64,000 nucleotides of DNA, from the NCBI GenBank assembly GCA_036877525.1, contig JAZGTH010000066.1, positions 69,501 through 133,500 of the forward strand, read 5' to 3'. A model generated the notes under the pieces. It was not told the DNA's origin, did not search any database, and saw only the letters and a program-made list of their open reading frames with translations. Made by a program: the position numbers and the translations under genes. The DNA is from Chromobotia macracanthus (lineage: Eukaryota > Chordata > Actinopteri > Cypriniformes > Botiidae). Positions within the stretch are counted from its first letter, which is position 1; each line of letters starts with the position of its first letter. Of this stretch, positions 24,001 to 31,924 are shown in pieces.

Positions 24001-25541
24001 TGAAGATCTTCCAGCTTCATCTAACCATCATCAAAACCCTCCAGAAACTAGTGTTATTCTACATCACTGTGTGTCAGAGGATTTACTGACCAATTCATCT
24101 GCTCAACTCTTGCGCTCTTAAACACTTGTGTCACTCATAACACTCATGCACAACCTGGCGGGAAGTTCCGGAGCGGACCAACAGGTGCTGATGGTGCACA
24201 TGATGGTCTCTTTGTCTGTCTGTCTGATGTTTTGTCTGATGGTCGTTCGGCTGCAGGACAGTAAGCTGGATTTTGCATGTGAGAGCCTAGATGAAACTGC
24301 AGCTACAGAGCTCACATTCCCAGATCTGATCCGTGAGAGATGCTGCCAAAAAATCTCCTACACACCTAACCCGAACCTGAGACTGAGCACAGCAGTGTCT
24401 CACTTCACAAGGTTCATGTCCATGAAAAGCGTTTCTAAATCTACCAGGGAAAACCGTTTCTAAATCTACCAGCAGCCTAATCAATAGATTATGAAAAAAA
24501 TATGTACAAATACAAACATTTCTTGTTAATGTTGAGTAAAAAATTTTAATTGAAAATGTGTCCAAGCACATCTGTAATTAGACTGAAATAGTTTTAGCCC
24601 GTGATATCAGCCATTGAAAAGTCAGACTGGAGCAGCAGTTAGTGTTACGAGAACTGCACATCAGGAGTTTGTAGGGACGTGCAAACATTTAATCTGTACG
24701 ACCATCGTCGCTTTGTTTTTCTCAATGAACATTTCTTTTTCAGCTAATTGGCCTCATTTGGAACAAATTTCTGTGCGAATCTATCATAAAACATTTAGGC
24801 TGCAGTTAATATGTGTGTGTGTGTGTGTGTTCTGTGTGCTCTGTTTGTGTTCTGTGCACTCTGTTTGTGTTCTGTGCATGTGTGTGTATGTAGAAGAGTT
24901 TGGATTGATCACTGGAGCAGTTTGAATAAATGAATGATAAACACAGAGATTCTTCAGCTGGTTGAATGAGGCTCAGTGTGTTTGATCATGCCTCATGTGT
25001 CATTGCTCTGCGCAGGTCATGCAGGCATCTGCTGTTATTGCTTGGAATGAAAATCATAACCTTGGAATGAAATACTGAGTTTTGTTTTCCATCTGTTTGT
25101 TCTATAGTTTTAACTGATATCTAACTGACATACGACTGTTGAGTGTTTGCTGTATGATAAATGAGGAACTTTGTCACATGTGTCTGTACATGTTCTGCTA
25201 GTGTATCTACAATCCTGCATGTTTCTGTCATTGCTCTTCCATCAGTTGTCATGAGAGAGTTTGACAGGCCTCAGAACCTCCCCTGTAACTCCTGCACGTG
25301 GTTTTCTCCTAGTGATGAGGACCATAAGCCTTTAAAAGGGAGCCGAACGCCTTCCAGTGGAACAGTAAAGCGAGAGGACAGTGATGACAGTTTAGTTGAC
25401 TACGGAGACACGGGCGACACGCAGTTCAACGAGGACGGATCGTTTATTGGACAGTATAGTGGGAGGTCTGAGAATGAGGGGCATGGACACGAGAGCTCAG
25501 AACCGACCTGTCCTTTTAATGCCATGAATTCATTTGTGTAA
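8952..25541 (+). CDS. nrcam: NrCAM-type neuronal cell adhesion molecule (L1 family), 30 coding exons
   Basis: Single-pass type I neuronal adhesion protein. Family members cluster at nodes of Ranvier and on axons, bind contactins and neurofascin through the ectodomain, and bind ankyrin through the tail. Coding exons run from the ATG at 8952 to the TAA at 25539-25541. The order is signal peptide, six Ig domains with all paired cysteines, FNIII 1-4, an optional FNIII-5, one membrane span and an ankyrin-binding tail. About 1301 residues are expected with every optional exon included, close to human NRCAM. NrCAM is chosen over neurofascin, L1 and CHL1 because the tail has KPLKGSRTPS, DDSLVDYG and NEDGSFIGQY and ends in NAMNSFV, and because the exon order matches NRCAM. 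All intron phases join except for one surplus C in exon 5 (10992-10997). Fish carry nrcama and nrcamb; I cannot say which this is. Confidence 0.95.
9411..9428 (+). CDS. nrcam: nrcam 18-bp microexon
   Basis: Eighteen bases between a TTTTAG acceptor and a GTAAGT donor. Read in the phase left by exon 1 they give P-K-L-L-E-G, followed by a Leu codon completed from the next exon. Human NRCAM has the alternatively spliced PKLLED(L) at the same place after VPLD. Length, phase and sequence all agree, so this is a real optional exon too short for any reading-frame scan. Confidence 0.85.
9791..10390 (+). CDS. nrcam: nrcam Ig domain 1 (two exons)
   Basis: Exons 9791-9896 and 10194-10390. The first carries PPTITLQSPKDYIIDPREN and the first Ig cysteine (HCEAKGKPHP). 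The second carries the core Trp (SFSWTRNG) and the second cysteine in YEGVYQCTARNE. The two-exons-per-Ig layout is standard for the L1 family. Confidence 0.95.
10915..11632 (+). CDS. nrcam: nrcam Ig domain 2 (two exons; first has an apparent +1 frameshift)
   Basis: Exons 10915-11038 and 11462-11632. The first gives SPLWSKERINPI and GQSLVLHCRPP. After a run of six C (10992-10997) the family sequence (AGLPPPIVFWMDN) continues only in the +1 frame; five C would keep it open. The second exon encodes FQRLPQSRRVSQGLNGDLYF and YICYARF, which are intact. The break is most simply a homopolymer-length error or a recent allele, because every other exon is intact. Confidence 0.9.
11195..11320 (-). repeat. 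Dispersed CA-flanked repeat, minus orientation (partial)
   Basis: Contains the (CA)n edge, TATGGGGATATTC, CTAACCTAACCC and CTTTCTGCATTTTTACAA, as in the 2.4-kb copy. It lies in the intron inside Ig2 of nrcam. Confidence 0.5.
11968..12024 (+). CDS. nrcam: nrcam optional 57-bp linker exon between Ig2 and Ig3
   Basis: Encodes DSINDTMETFFNETDWFS, with N-glycosylation sequons NDT and NET. It is phase 1 at both ends and 57 bp long. Human NRCAM has a 19-codon alternatively spliced exon at the same position, so skipping leaves the frame unchanged. Confidence 0.85.
13068..13510 (+). CDS. nrcam: nrcam Ig domain 3 (two exons)
   Basis: Exons 13068-13179 and 13326-13510. They show RAPTFLVPTDAVSS and MECIAEGL (first cysteine), then PTPEVSWKKVGGG (core Trp) and GEYRCTASN (second cysteine). 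The upstream intron (12025-13067) contains no visible exon. Confidence 0.94.
13812..14223 (+). CDS. nrcam: nrcam Ig domain 4 (two exons)
   Basis: Exons 13812-13943 and 14080-14223. The first gives PYWISAPKNLVLAP, ITCQAGGHPKP and ISWFMNGVPIE. The second gives APKDPSRTVEGDTIIF and YQCNASNEYGYLLSNAF. The first exon's reading frame stays open past its donor GTGAG at 13944. Confidence 0.95.
14418..15034 (+). CDS. nrcam: nrcam Ig domain 5 (two exons)
   Basis: Exons 14418-14529 and 14868-15034. They give EPPRVLTPPNKVYQV, LLECVSFGSPVPTVTW and WFKDS, then NGNLEIHVTQTHNSGKYTC. The C-rich codons in the first exon keep frame. The intron between them holds a copy of the dispersed CA-flanked repeat. Confidence 0.94.
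14600..14740 (+). repeat. Dispersed CA-flanked repeat, plus orientation (partial)
   Basis: Contains GGTTTAGGGATAGGGTTA, ATCTATGGAATGTCCCCAT and a TGTGTAAGTGTG edge. It is intronic in nrcam Ig5. Confidence 0.55.
15570..15780. repeat. Imperfect tandem repeat, about 40-45 bp unit
   Basis: Four to five diverged units built around ACATTAACTCAAACTCTG followed by CTGTCTCTTATA. Intronic, upstream of the first Ig6 exon of nrcam. Confidence 0.6.
15875..16398 (+). CDS. nrcam: nrcam Ig domain 6 (two exons)
   Basis: Exons 15875-16022 and 16274-16398. The first gives EPTRILRPPVYSVIQR, VFECKVKHDPSLVP and WLKDNGELPDDER. The second gives DSLTITDVMESDAGLYKC. The donor of the first exon is AG|GTGGAC, a weak match to consensus, but phase 2 joins exactly with the next exon. 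Confidence 0.93.
16770..16799 (+). CDS. nrcam: nrcam 30-bp Ig-FNIII hinge exon
   Basis: Thirty bases, phase 1 to phase 1, encoding E-A-T-P-T-P-A-L-I-Y between CCCACTCAG and GTAAAC. Human NRCAM has the similar ten-residue APTPTPAPVY here, known to be optional. It adjusts the hinge between the Ig and FNIII blocks. Confidence 0.85.
17202..17777 (+). CDS. nrcam: nrcam FNIII domain 1 (two exons)
   Basis: Exons 17202-17303 and 17580-17777. The first gives DAPTDLELTDPDSRSVQLTW and PGHEHNSPIK. The second gives FLIQYEDALHH, WNNLTEVPGTKTTAHLKLSP and YSFRVLALNDVGYSQPS. A minus-strand SINE fragment sits in the intron just before the second exon. Confidence 0.94.
17490..17546 (-). mobile_element. tRNA-SINE fragment, minus strand
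   Basis: The reverse complement reads as a partial tRNA-like head (CTGTAGCTCAACT with a B-box-like segment ending before a purine tail). It shares the pattern of the fuller copy at 19.79-19.94 kb. Confidence 0.5.
17863..18514 (+). CDS. nrcam: nrcam FNIII domain 2 (two exons)
   Basis: Exons 17863-17933 and 18289-18514. The first gives APDENPGDVKAKGTEHDN and LLITWK. The second starts at PLTSLQSNGPGLQYKV and continues WRQQD, VVSGTPTFVPYEVMVQALND and SGED. The second acceptor is placed at 18287-18288 because the first exon ends in phase 0 and PL is conserved in the family; the later CAG at 18305-18307 is an alternative. Confidence 0.92.
18648..19463 (+). CDS. nrcam: nrcam FNIII domain 3 (two exons) with altered basic cleavage region
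   Basis: Exons 18648-18763 and 19259-19463. The first gives APDNVRVLVLNSTLVEVHW and GRLQGYK. The second starts IHYRRERSLHRHNAHH and ends YSLQVTAFNGRGEGPTSPAQ. L1-family proteins carry a furin-type site in this loop. Here it is R-R-E-R, a minimal R-X-X-R, not the RNRR of human NrCAM. Confidence 0.92.
19553..20452 (+). CDS. nrcam: nrcam FNIII domain 4 (two exons)
   Basis: Exons 19553-19675 and 20276-20452. The first gives VPGVPSFFRVVGSDLESVTL, EWGPPHERNG and LTGYALRYQ. The second gives LPSNHSSITLYNLKHSTRYK and FYFSAKTQIGPG. A minus-strand SINE at about 19.79-19.94 kb lies in the intron. Confidence 0.93.
19791..19940 (-). mobile_element. tRNA-derived SINE, minus strand
   Basis: On the minus strand the element begins CTGTAGCTCAGCTGGTAGAG (A box), then GGTTGTGGGTTTGATTCCC (B box), and ends in the tail CATAAATGTAAATG. 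This is a near-complete Pol III SINE inside an nrcam FNIII-4 intron. Confidence 0.8.
20703..20762 (+). CDS. nrcam: Candidate optional 60-bp nrcam exon (Pro/Ser-rich hinge)
   Basis: Sixty bases between GTGTTCCAG and GTACAG, phase 1 to phase 1. It encodes a Pro/Ser/His-rich 20-residue segment beginning G-A-P-A-H-F-P-L. Human NRCAM has an optional 12-residue insert (AGILPPDVGAGK) at the same junction after FNIII-4. There is no clear sequence similarity, so support is position, phase and splice sites only. Confidence 0.5.
21284..21860 (+). CDS. nrcam: nrcam optional FNIII domain 5 (two exons)
   Basis: Exons 21284-21406 and 21705-21860. The first gives VSLSMSEDEALISWEYWGPE and YVEYVIDN. The second gives EEDWHKENVNGSQFHVLKGL and GLTYRVRVVAS. 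Both are phase 1 to phase 1, so the domain can be skipped, as in mammalian NRCAM. The second exon has an alternative acceptor 45 bases upstream (AG at 21663-21664) that would add an in-frame Ser-rich stretch. I chose 21705 because S-E-E-D-W aligns with the family and its pyrimidine tract is better. Confidence 0.85.
22401..22532 (+). CDS. nrcam: nrcam transmembrane exon
   Basis: Encodes AMVSPQVDISTQGW, then the membrane span (about 22438-22503, starting FIGLMSAVALLILILLIICF), then the stop-transfer SRNKGGKYP. The juxtamembrane sequence is almost invariant in NrCAM proteins. Confidence 0.96.
22861..25541 (+). CDS. nrcam: nrcam cytoplasmic tail (two exons) with ankyrin-binding FIGQY
   Basis: Exons 22861-22936 and 25313-25541. 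The first gives VKEKEDAHRNPEIRPMKEDD and FGEY. The second gives SDEDHKPLKGSRTPS, REDSDDSLVDYGD, FNEDGSFIGQY and the C-terminus NAMNSFV. FIGQY is the ankyrin-binding, phosphorylatable tyrosine motif. S-F-V fits a class I PDZ ligand. No RSLE microexon was found in the 2.4-kb intron between them. Confidence 0.96.
23125..23420 (-). repeat. Dispersed CA-flanked repeat, second subtype, minus orientation
   Basis: Begins with (CA)n and GTTTGTACAGCTGTC, carries CCCTTAACCTAATTC, and ends GGTCCTCACAAAGGTAAAA. Its reverse complement matches the copy at about 34.38-34.67 kb. It lies in the last nrcam intron. Confidence 0.6.
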
Positions 25542-25718
25542 ATGCCAGTGTTACTGACTGAACTCTGAGATGAGTTGGACTCAGTTATCAGTGGTCATCT
25601 TGTAAGACTTGACGGGCTGCAGCAGGACAACCAATTTTTTACCCAAATCAGCCAGACGATGCTAGCACACAGTATATTCCTGCATGAAGACAGTATTCTA
25701 TTACTGCAGAAATAGAGA

Positions 25719-25724
25719 AATAAA
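25719..25724 (+). terminator. nrcam: Proximal AATAAA polyadenylation signal of nrcam
   Basis: A canonical hexamer 178 bases past the stop codon. It would give a very short 3' UTR. Confidence 0.45.
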
Positions 25725-26239
25725 ATTCATCATCATAAATAATGAATAATTTGTTTTAGTATTATGGGTGCAACTATAAGGGCTCTGGGTGAACGTTCAT
25801 TGTGTGCTTATAACAACAAAATCCTTTTTCACAAGATTTTGTTCAGAAGCAGAAAGACATCTGTTTGCCTTCTGTAGTGACTGCACAGCTGATGTGCTCG
25901 TCCCCGCTTCACATGTGCATGAACTACACCATCATCTTGACCTGCATGTGAACTTCATAGTTGCCATAGCAACCCAAGCCATGCCATGCTTGCATCATCA
26001 GACCTGATGTTGTTGTTAAGATAAAGCCACACACATTTCTCCCTGAAGACAATGAGATGTATATGCTAAAGGAAACGTGAGCTGAATAACATTTCACCCC
26101 AAAATAAACAGGAAAAAAACAGTTTTTATGAAATTGTCAAAACAAAACCTATTTTGGGGGGGTTAATTTTCTTTATGCAAAATATAGTTTCTTTCTTTTG
26201 ATTTTTGGGCGAAATTTGACCTGTACAGATTCTATAAAT

Positions 26240-26334
26240 AACTTGCCCTGGGGGGTAGGGTTAGTTTATATTCTTTATAACTAGCTGTGTATTAAAACAA
26301 TAGAAGTCTATGGAATGTCCCCACTTAGATAAGT

Positions 26335-26366
<32 letters not shown>
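26240..26366 (+). repeat. Dispersed CA-flanked repeat in the nrcam 3' UTR
   Basis: Contains GGGGTAGGGTTAG, TATAACTAGCTGTGTAT and TCTATGGAATGTCCCC, then a (GT)n run. Same family as the 14.6- and 34.9-kb copies. Confidence 0.6.
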
Positions 26367-26917
26367 CAGTGAGAGAGAAGGATTATGTTTTTCCATAACT
26401 TGCATCAAGTTTGAATTTCAAGTGTAAGCATTTTATATGGAGTTTTTTGTCAGTAAAACAAGAGTTTGTTTGGCTTTTTACTGCTTGATGTTTGGGTGAA
26501 GTCTGTTATTGAAAGGAACCTTGTAATTATGTGTTGTGCTCTGTATTATTCCTTCATTTTGCCGTAATTATTGTTTATTCTCATATTTACTCATTTGTCT
26601 CTTAGTTAATAATGAGTCTCATGTTTTGCATTGTTAAAGTTTGCAGGTTTATTTCAATACAGGTAATACACATGCTTTATTCCTATAGAGTAAGATAACT
26701 GTATATCTCTGATAATTCTGGGGTCTTGCATTATGAAATACACAGACTAGAATGTAACACAAATTTCTTGTAAAGGAGTTTTATACTCTCATTAATGGCA
26801 GAACTGTTTTAGCTTCAGTATTTACTAACTATATTTCTCATGGTATTTATGTTGCTTCAGTGGAGATTTGAGGATGATATTTCAGTCGCTGTCAATATTA
26901 TTTTATTGATAATATTC

Positions 26918-26927
26918 AATAAATAAA
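26918..26927 (+). terminator. nrcam: Distal overlapping AATAAA polyadenylation signals of nrcam
   Basis: Two overlapping AATAAA hexamers followed by a T/GT-rich stretch (TTCTGTTTGCTC, TTGCTTGTCTTTT). This is the best candidate for the main transcript end. Confidence 0.55.
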
Positions 26928-28199
26928 TATAATTATTATATGCATTCTGTTTGCTCATTTCTCTTGCTTGTCTTTTTAAACAATTCTGAAGCTCAAATCA
27001 ATATGCCCTTGAAGTTTTTTGATAACACACAAGAAGACTTTGTGTGTTTGTGTGTGTAAGAGAGACATTCTGATCTTCACAATCATTATATTCAGATTTT
27101 GAGACTGGTCAAAGTATCAGCTTTGTATCAGATGTTTCTAAAATGCATCAGGAAATAAAAATGACACAAACGATTGTTGATGTACAGTAAGAGTTTGGAA
27201 CAGAAATAGTGTAGATTGGAGCTCCAGTCATTTGCCCTTTGAGAGTTTTATGAGGAGTGTTTAACTTAATATTAATACTTAATAACTTTATATAGAAGAT
27301 CTCTGACTTTTATTGCAGTTAGTATCTGTACTGAAGCTCTAGAAAAGATGCATGTGAGGTTACTGAGGATGTTGGAGTAACTGAGAAGCAGGCATACAAA
27401 TGTCCAATGGCTATCCATTTCTTTGTTTAGAAGATGCAATAGAGATATTAAAGAGATCTCATTTCTTTCCTATAAGTGTGTGTACAGGTTTTGCTTATGT
27501 ATTTTAGATTATTGTTAATTTATGTATAAATATTTGAAGCAATCCCTACTAAAAATAAATGGGTAGGTTTTCTTGATATTTAACAATGTCCACAGGTTTG
27601 GGTTTGATAAAAGGTTTAATGGTTTATATAGTAAATGTTATTATCCTAGTATGACAAGTATTCTCTCTTCATATTTCTACTGTTGTCGTATTTACACTGT
27701 AATGCAAAGAGAGAGAAACCTTCAGCCATCTGTTGGATGCTTGCTGTGTGCGTGTGTGTATGTGAGCAAACTGGTGTCTGTTAGGTGTCTTTTGGAGACT
27801 CATTATAGTTCTGGCACAGAGATTCGTCCTTCTGTTAGTGGATCATGAGTCATTTTTATCTTCCTGATGATTTTTTTGCAGAATTGTTCAGTTCTGATCT
27901 CTCATGAGTCACGTACCACACAGAACCATCAAACCATCAAAGATTTCAGTTACTGAACATCAGAACATCCTCCTGATCTACTTTAAACTTACTTATATTG
28001 GCAAGATTCATCTCCTCATGGCATGACATCATAAGCATCCACCTTGTGCTTAGCTATATGCCATATATATAACATTAATATATATATATGTATACCTACA
28101 TATATATATATACACATATAAAAGCCTCCTTTGAATCATATTTATAAATAAATATATATATATATATATAATACATAAAGTTTTTTAAATTATAAAAAT

Positions 28200-28320
28200 G
28201 CTTGGTTAGGATTGGGGTTGATGTCTAGGATATATATTATTTATAACAGTTTATAAAAACAATAGTGGTCTACAGAATGTCCACGTTTACACAGATCAGT
28301 AAACACGTGTGTGCGTGTAT
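28200..28320 (+). repeat. Dispersed CA-flanked repeat copy
   Basis: Contains GGTTAGGATTGGGGTTGATG, GTCTACAGAATGTCCACG and a GTAAACACGTGTGTG edge. It is flanked by (TA)n. Confidence 0.5.
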
Positions 28321-28540
28321 GTACTGCAGCCTTGTGATGCTACTCACTTTCTTTAGCTGCTATCAGTCCCAAAATCCTGCTTCACTCTTCTACTGTTTGT
28401 ATAATGTTGTACAGACTCGTGAGATGATGTAAACCAGGAGCTGCACTGATTGCTCCACGCCATCTAGTGGAGAGATATGAGAATAAATCTGATAAATCAG
28501 GATTACAGATGCAGCATTCTGCAACATATGATATTATTAT

Positions 28541-28578
<38 letters not shown>

Positions 28579-29683
28579 GTGTGGTTGTTAGGGGTGAGAC
28601 TTACTAAATAGCACAACATATGCTTATTGCTTAAATGGAATAGTTAATACAAAAATATTAAGGGCTGGACATTTTATAGAAACATTGTGTTATGAATGTT
28701 GCTGTAGCTTTAACATGTAAACTCAGGTTAACAGTTGTTCTCTGGGTGCTGTGCTGAGATGTTTACAGTAGCTGGTGAACAGGTGATTATAATTTACAGT
28801 GGTTATAATTACATGCCTGAATTGTTGTAATGGAGTTGATTTGAGCATTAATTAGCTCGAGCATGTTTTCACCAGTCATCAGCTGGGTGAAAGATTCTCC
28901 ATCCAGCCCTGAAAATCATCTTCCTTTTCGAGCTTTTGCTCTTTGTGTCTTAGCAACATCAAATCAGAAGTGACCTCTCAGCTTTAATGTTGTACAATCA
29001 CAGTCTTTGTAAATGTTCTGTGGTGTGTGTGTTTACTTGTTTATTCTGGTGTGTTTGATAGTAGAAAGATGACTGTTCTGTGATCAGTGTGTTAGATTAT
29101 CATTACATTGTCATACCAACAGCCTCTGCCCCTCCCCCTCCAAAAAGTAACTGCCCCACCCCACCCTCACAGCCCAGTTAACCCTGTCCCGTTTCTGCCC
29201 CTCCAGAGACTCACAGGAGACAAGACAATGAATGTGTGTGTGTTCCACAATACAATAACACACAGCGATGTTCTTAATGTATCTACAGGCCTGCAGCTCA
29301 GATTCAGGGCTTACTGATGTTACCTGCTTGTCTAAGAACTGAAAAACTTCATTTTGTCATGTGAAGATGGTTCTCCATTATGTAAATGGAGTAAGTGAAG
29401 AGAGGAATGTTTCATGGTTAGTTGCTTGTGTTTTCATATGACACACACCCTCAGAGTCCATTAAACGTTAGTTTGTCTGGCGATGATTCTGATGTTTGGC
29501 CCAGATCATCTGCTTTTCACTCTGATGCAGGTTTAACTGCCATATGCAGCAATGCAGTTGTGCTCTTTAGCTGAATTTATCCTTTAGGGATGTTTATATT
29601 TTGCTGGAAAGAAAGACAAATATACTGAAGAAGAAAGAACATGCTGAAGAGTGTGAGTTTAGTTTCGGGTTTTGGTTATGTCT

Positions 29684-29770
29684 GATGTTCTGTGTGTGAG
29701 TTCAGGGTTCTGGATGTGTCTGATGTTCTGTGTGTGAGTTCAGGGTTCTGGATGTGTCTGATGTTCTGTT
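29684..29770. repeat. 38-bp tandem repeat, about 2.3 units
   Basis: The phrase GATGTTCTGTGTGTGAG recurs with starts at 29684 and 29722, and a truncated start at 29760. Confidence 0.8.
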
Positions 29771-30540
29771 GGATTGGTGATACAGAGAGTATCCGAGTTC
29801 TGTTATATTGATGTGACACTAGGGTCCCATCACCCTGTGCATGAGATTAATGCCACATTATCTTATCCCTCATGAATTTAGGGGATTGGTAAGTGTGAGG
29901 ATGGGGTCCTGTGATGAGGGGATGTTAATTCTGGGATCATAACCTTTCCTTCCTTTTAGACACACACACACACTTATCGTTTAGGCTAATTTTACCAGAC
30001 AGCAATAAATCGGTGGCTTTGGCTGAAAAAGTGGTTTAAAATCTCTGCTTGTGCAACAACAGTGTCTGTTGGGACACAAATATAAGCGACGCTAATGCAG
30101 AAAGGGCTGATGTTAGGCAGTGTGTCAGCGCATGTGATAAATTGTTTATGAAAACTGTTGTAGTCCTGATGTAAATCTGCTGAGCTCTTCAGATGCTTCA
30201 GTGCGTTCAGGCCGACTCACTGAAGTCACTGCATTTGTTTCTGATGAAGGATTCGTGCAGAACTGCGCCAGTAAACCTGCCTGCATCATTTTATCACTCA
30301 TTACTGGAAATGTCCAAGTTTAAAACCAACCAATCATTGCTGCTCACAGAAACTGAGATATTCAGATTCTTAATACACAGCAAGTATATTTTCCATTTGA
30401 AGAATTGTTAGCTGCCAAACGTCTTTCTTTGCAGTGATGCGACTAACAGAGCAGAGAAACTCATTTTAACTTTTAAAAGGAAACACAAAGCGTTGCTCGA
30501 TACAGAAATGAGGCATTTGTGAGCAATAACATTCGTTTTA

Positions 30541-30915
30541 GTGACTGCAGCTGCATCAGCCAATCAGCGTCCCTCTACTGCGGCCAATCCGCTGCGCTCC
30601 GAGGCAACGCGTCGCGCCGCGCTCCTGAGTCGCGCCGTCAGTCCGCCCGCGACGCGCTGACGTTAGGCTTGTCTTCTGAAGGTGAACGGGCTGATCGTTG
30701 CATCCGCAGGTGAGAACAACGCGATGCTGCACGCATGTGATGCGGTGATGGTGTGGGAATAACGCGCGTTCAGTGAGGATGATGATGATGAAGGTGACGC
30801 TCATATACACGCGTACCGCAATGCAGGCTAGCGCGAGACTCGGTTTCATGAATCCGTTTCATTGATGAATGTGTGCGTCGAGATCAGACTCGCGTCGGTC
30901 ACTGCAGCGCGTTGT
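30541..30915 (+). promoter_or_regulatory. cntn1: CpG-rich probable cntn1 promoter and first-exon region
   Basis: This is the most strikingly CpG-dense block in the window. It carries two CCAAT boxes (CAGCCAATCAGCG about 30558, GGCCAATCCGC about 30582), many CGCG steps, and a CRE-like TGACG at about 30659. A consensus donor CAG|GTGAG follows at 30709-30710. It lies upstream of cntn1 in the same orientation. No TATA box is visible. The start site is inferred to fall at about 30.60-30.65 kb. Confidence 0.7.
30620..30709 (+). other. cntn1: Probable cntn1 noncoding exon 1
   Basis: The 3' end is set by CCGCAG|GTGAGAAC. The 5' end is a guess from the promoter elements. Splicing to the acceptor at 43386 would give a first intron of about 12.7 kb. 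Other 5' exons may exist in between. Confidence 0.5.
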
Positions 30916-31046
30916 TTTTCGCTCGCATCTGTGTGCGGTTATTTCGTTAAAAACGTGAAATTTAGCTATACAATGAACATAAGACAAGCTTTACAGTGTG
31001 TATATACAGAATCACTGATCTGATGGATGGATGTGTATGTGGGTGT

Positions 31047-31790
31047 GACCAGGTCTGATGCACATTTGTGTGATATTCTCTGTGATCAGGTCTGATGCAC
31101 ATTTGTGTGATATTCTCTGTGATCAGGTCTGATGCACATTTGTGTGATATTCTCTGTGATCAGGTCTGATGCACATTTGTGTGATATTCTCTGTGATCAG
31201 GTCTGATGCACATTTGTGTGATATTCTCTGTGATCAGGTCTGATGCACATTTGTGTGATATTCTCTGTGATCAGGTCTGATGCACATTTGTGTGATATTC
31301 TCTGTGATCAGGTCTGATGCACATTTGTGTGATATTCTCTGTGATCAGGTCTGATGCACATTTGTGTGATATTCTCTGTGATCAGGTCCGATGCACATTT
31401 GTGTGATATTCTCTGTGATCAGGTCCGATCACATTTGTGTGATATTCTCTGTGATCAGGTCCGATGCACATTTGTGTGATATTCTCTGTGATCAGGTCCG
31501 ATGCACATTTGTGTGATATTCTCTGTGATCAGGTCCGATGCACATTTGTGTGATATTCTCTGTGATCAGGTCCGATGCACATTTGTGTGATATTCTCTGT
31601 GATCAGGTCCGATGCACATTTGTGTGATATTCTCTGTGATCAGGTGTGATGCACATATATGTGTGATGTTGCATGTGTTCAGGTGTGATGCACATATATG
31701 TGTGATGTTGCATGTGTTCAGGTGTGATGCGCATATATGTGTGTTATTTTCTGTGATCAAATCTGGTTACATATATTTGTGATATTCTCT
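31047..31790. repeat. 37-bp minisatellite with a 39-40-bp variant tail
   Basis: Sixteen units of about 37 bp (GATCAGGTCTGATGCACATT and onward) start at 31047. One unit, starting at 31417, lacks two bases. Units 1-9 read GGTCTGATG and later ones GGTCCGATG, so expansion happened in blocks. From 31637 units change to the GTGTGATGCACATATATG type and then decay. Confidence 0.95.
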
Positions 31791-31823
31791 GTGTTCAGAT
31801 ATGATGTTTATGATCCATGTATG

Positions 31824-31924
31824 CAAATCTGATCGCTTGATATATGTGAATTATCTCATAGACCACCACATCTGTGGTGTGGTGGTCTATGAGATGATTC
31901 ACATATAACAAGCGATCAGATTTG
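31824..31924. repeat. About 100-bp near-perfect inverted repeat (fold-back)
   Basis: CAAATCTGATCGCTTG at 31824 is mirrored by CAAGCGATCAGATTTG ending at 31924, with symmetry centred near 31874 and only a few mismatches. The inner arms are GACCACCA and TGGTGGTC. The left arm resembles a decayed minisatellite unit. Confidence 0.9.

Larger units (their letters stand above)
25542..26940 (+). other. nrcam: nrcam 3' UTR (extent inferred)
   Basis: Noncoding sequence after the stop codon, AT-rich and containing a (GT)n run at about 26339-26366. Two early AATAAA signals (25719, 26103) and a strong late pair (26918 and 26922) are present, so transcripts may use more than one end. Confidence 0.6.
26941..30540. 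other. Intergenic spacer between nrcam and cntn1
   Basis: No coding exon is recognisable. It holds AT-rich (TA)n stretches near 28.06-28.17 and 28.53-28.58 kb, a dispersed repeat copy at about 28.2-28.32 kb, and a 38-bp tandem repeat at 29684-29770. The gap is only about 3.6 kb. Confidence 0.65.

Noticed and set aside
8952..25541. Neurofascin, CHL1 or L1CAM as the identity of the first gene
   Set aside because: The C-terminus NAMNSFV, the SRTPS segment, the PKLLE microexon and the TPTPA hinge exon are NrCAM features; CHL1 has FIGAY and neurofascin ends differently.
31566..31760. Repetitive minus-strand peptide (CASHLNTCNITHI type)
   Set aside because: Simply the minisatellite read on the other strand.
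31047..31790. CRISPR-like array
   Set aside because: The 37-bp units are directly contiguous with no unique spacers, the context is a vertebrate intron and no cas genes exist. It is a minisatellite.
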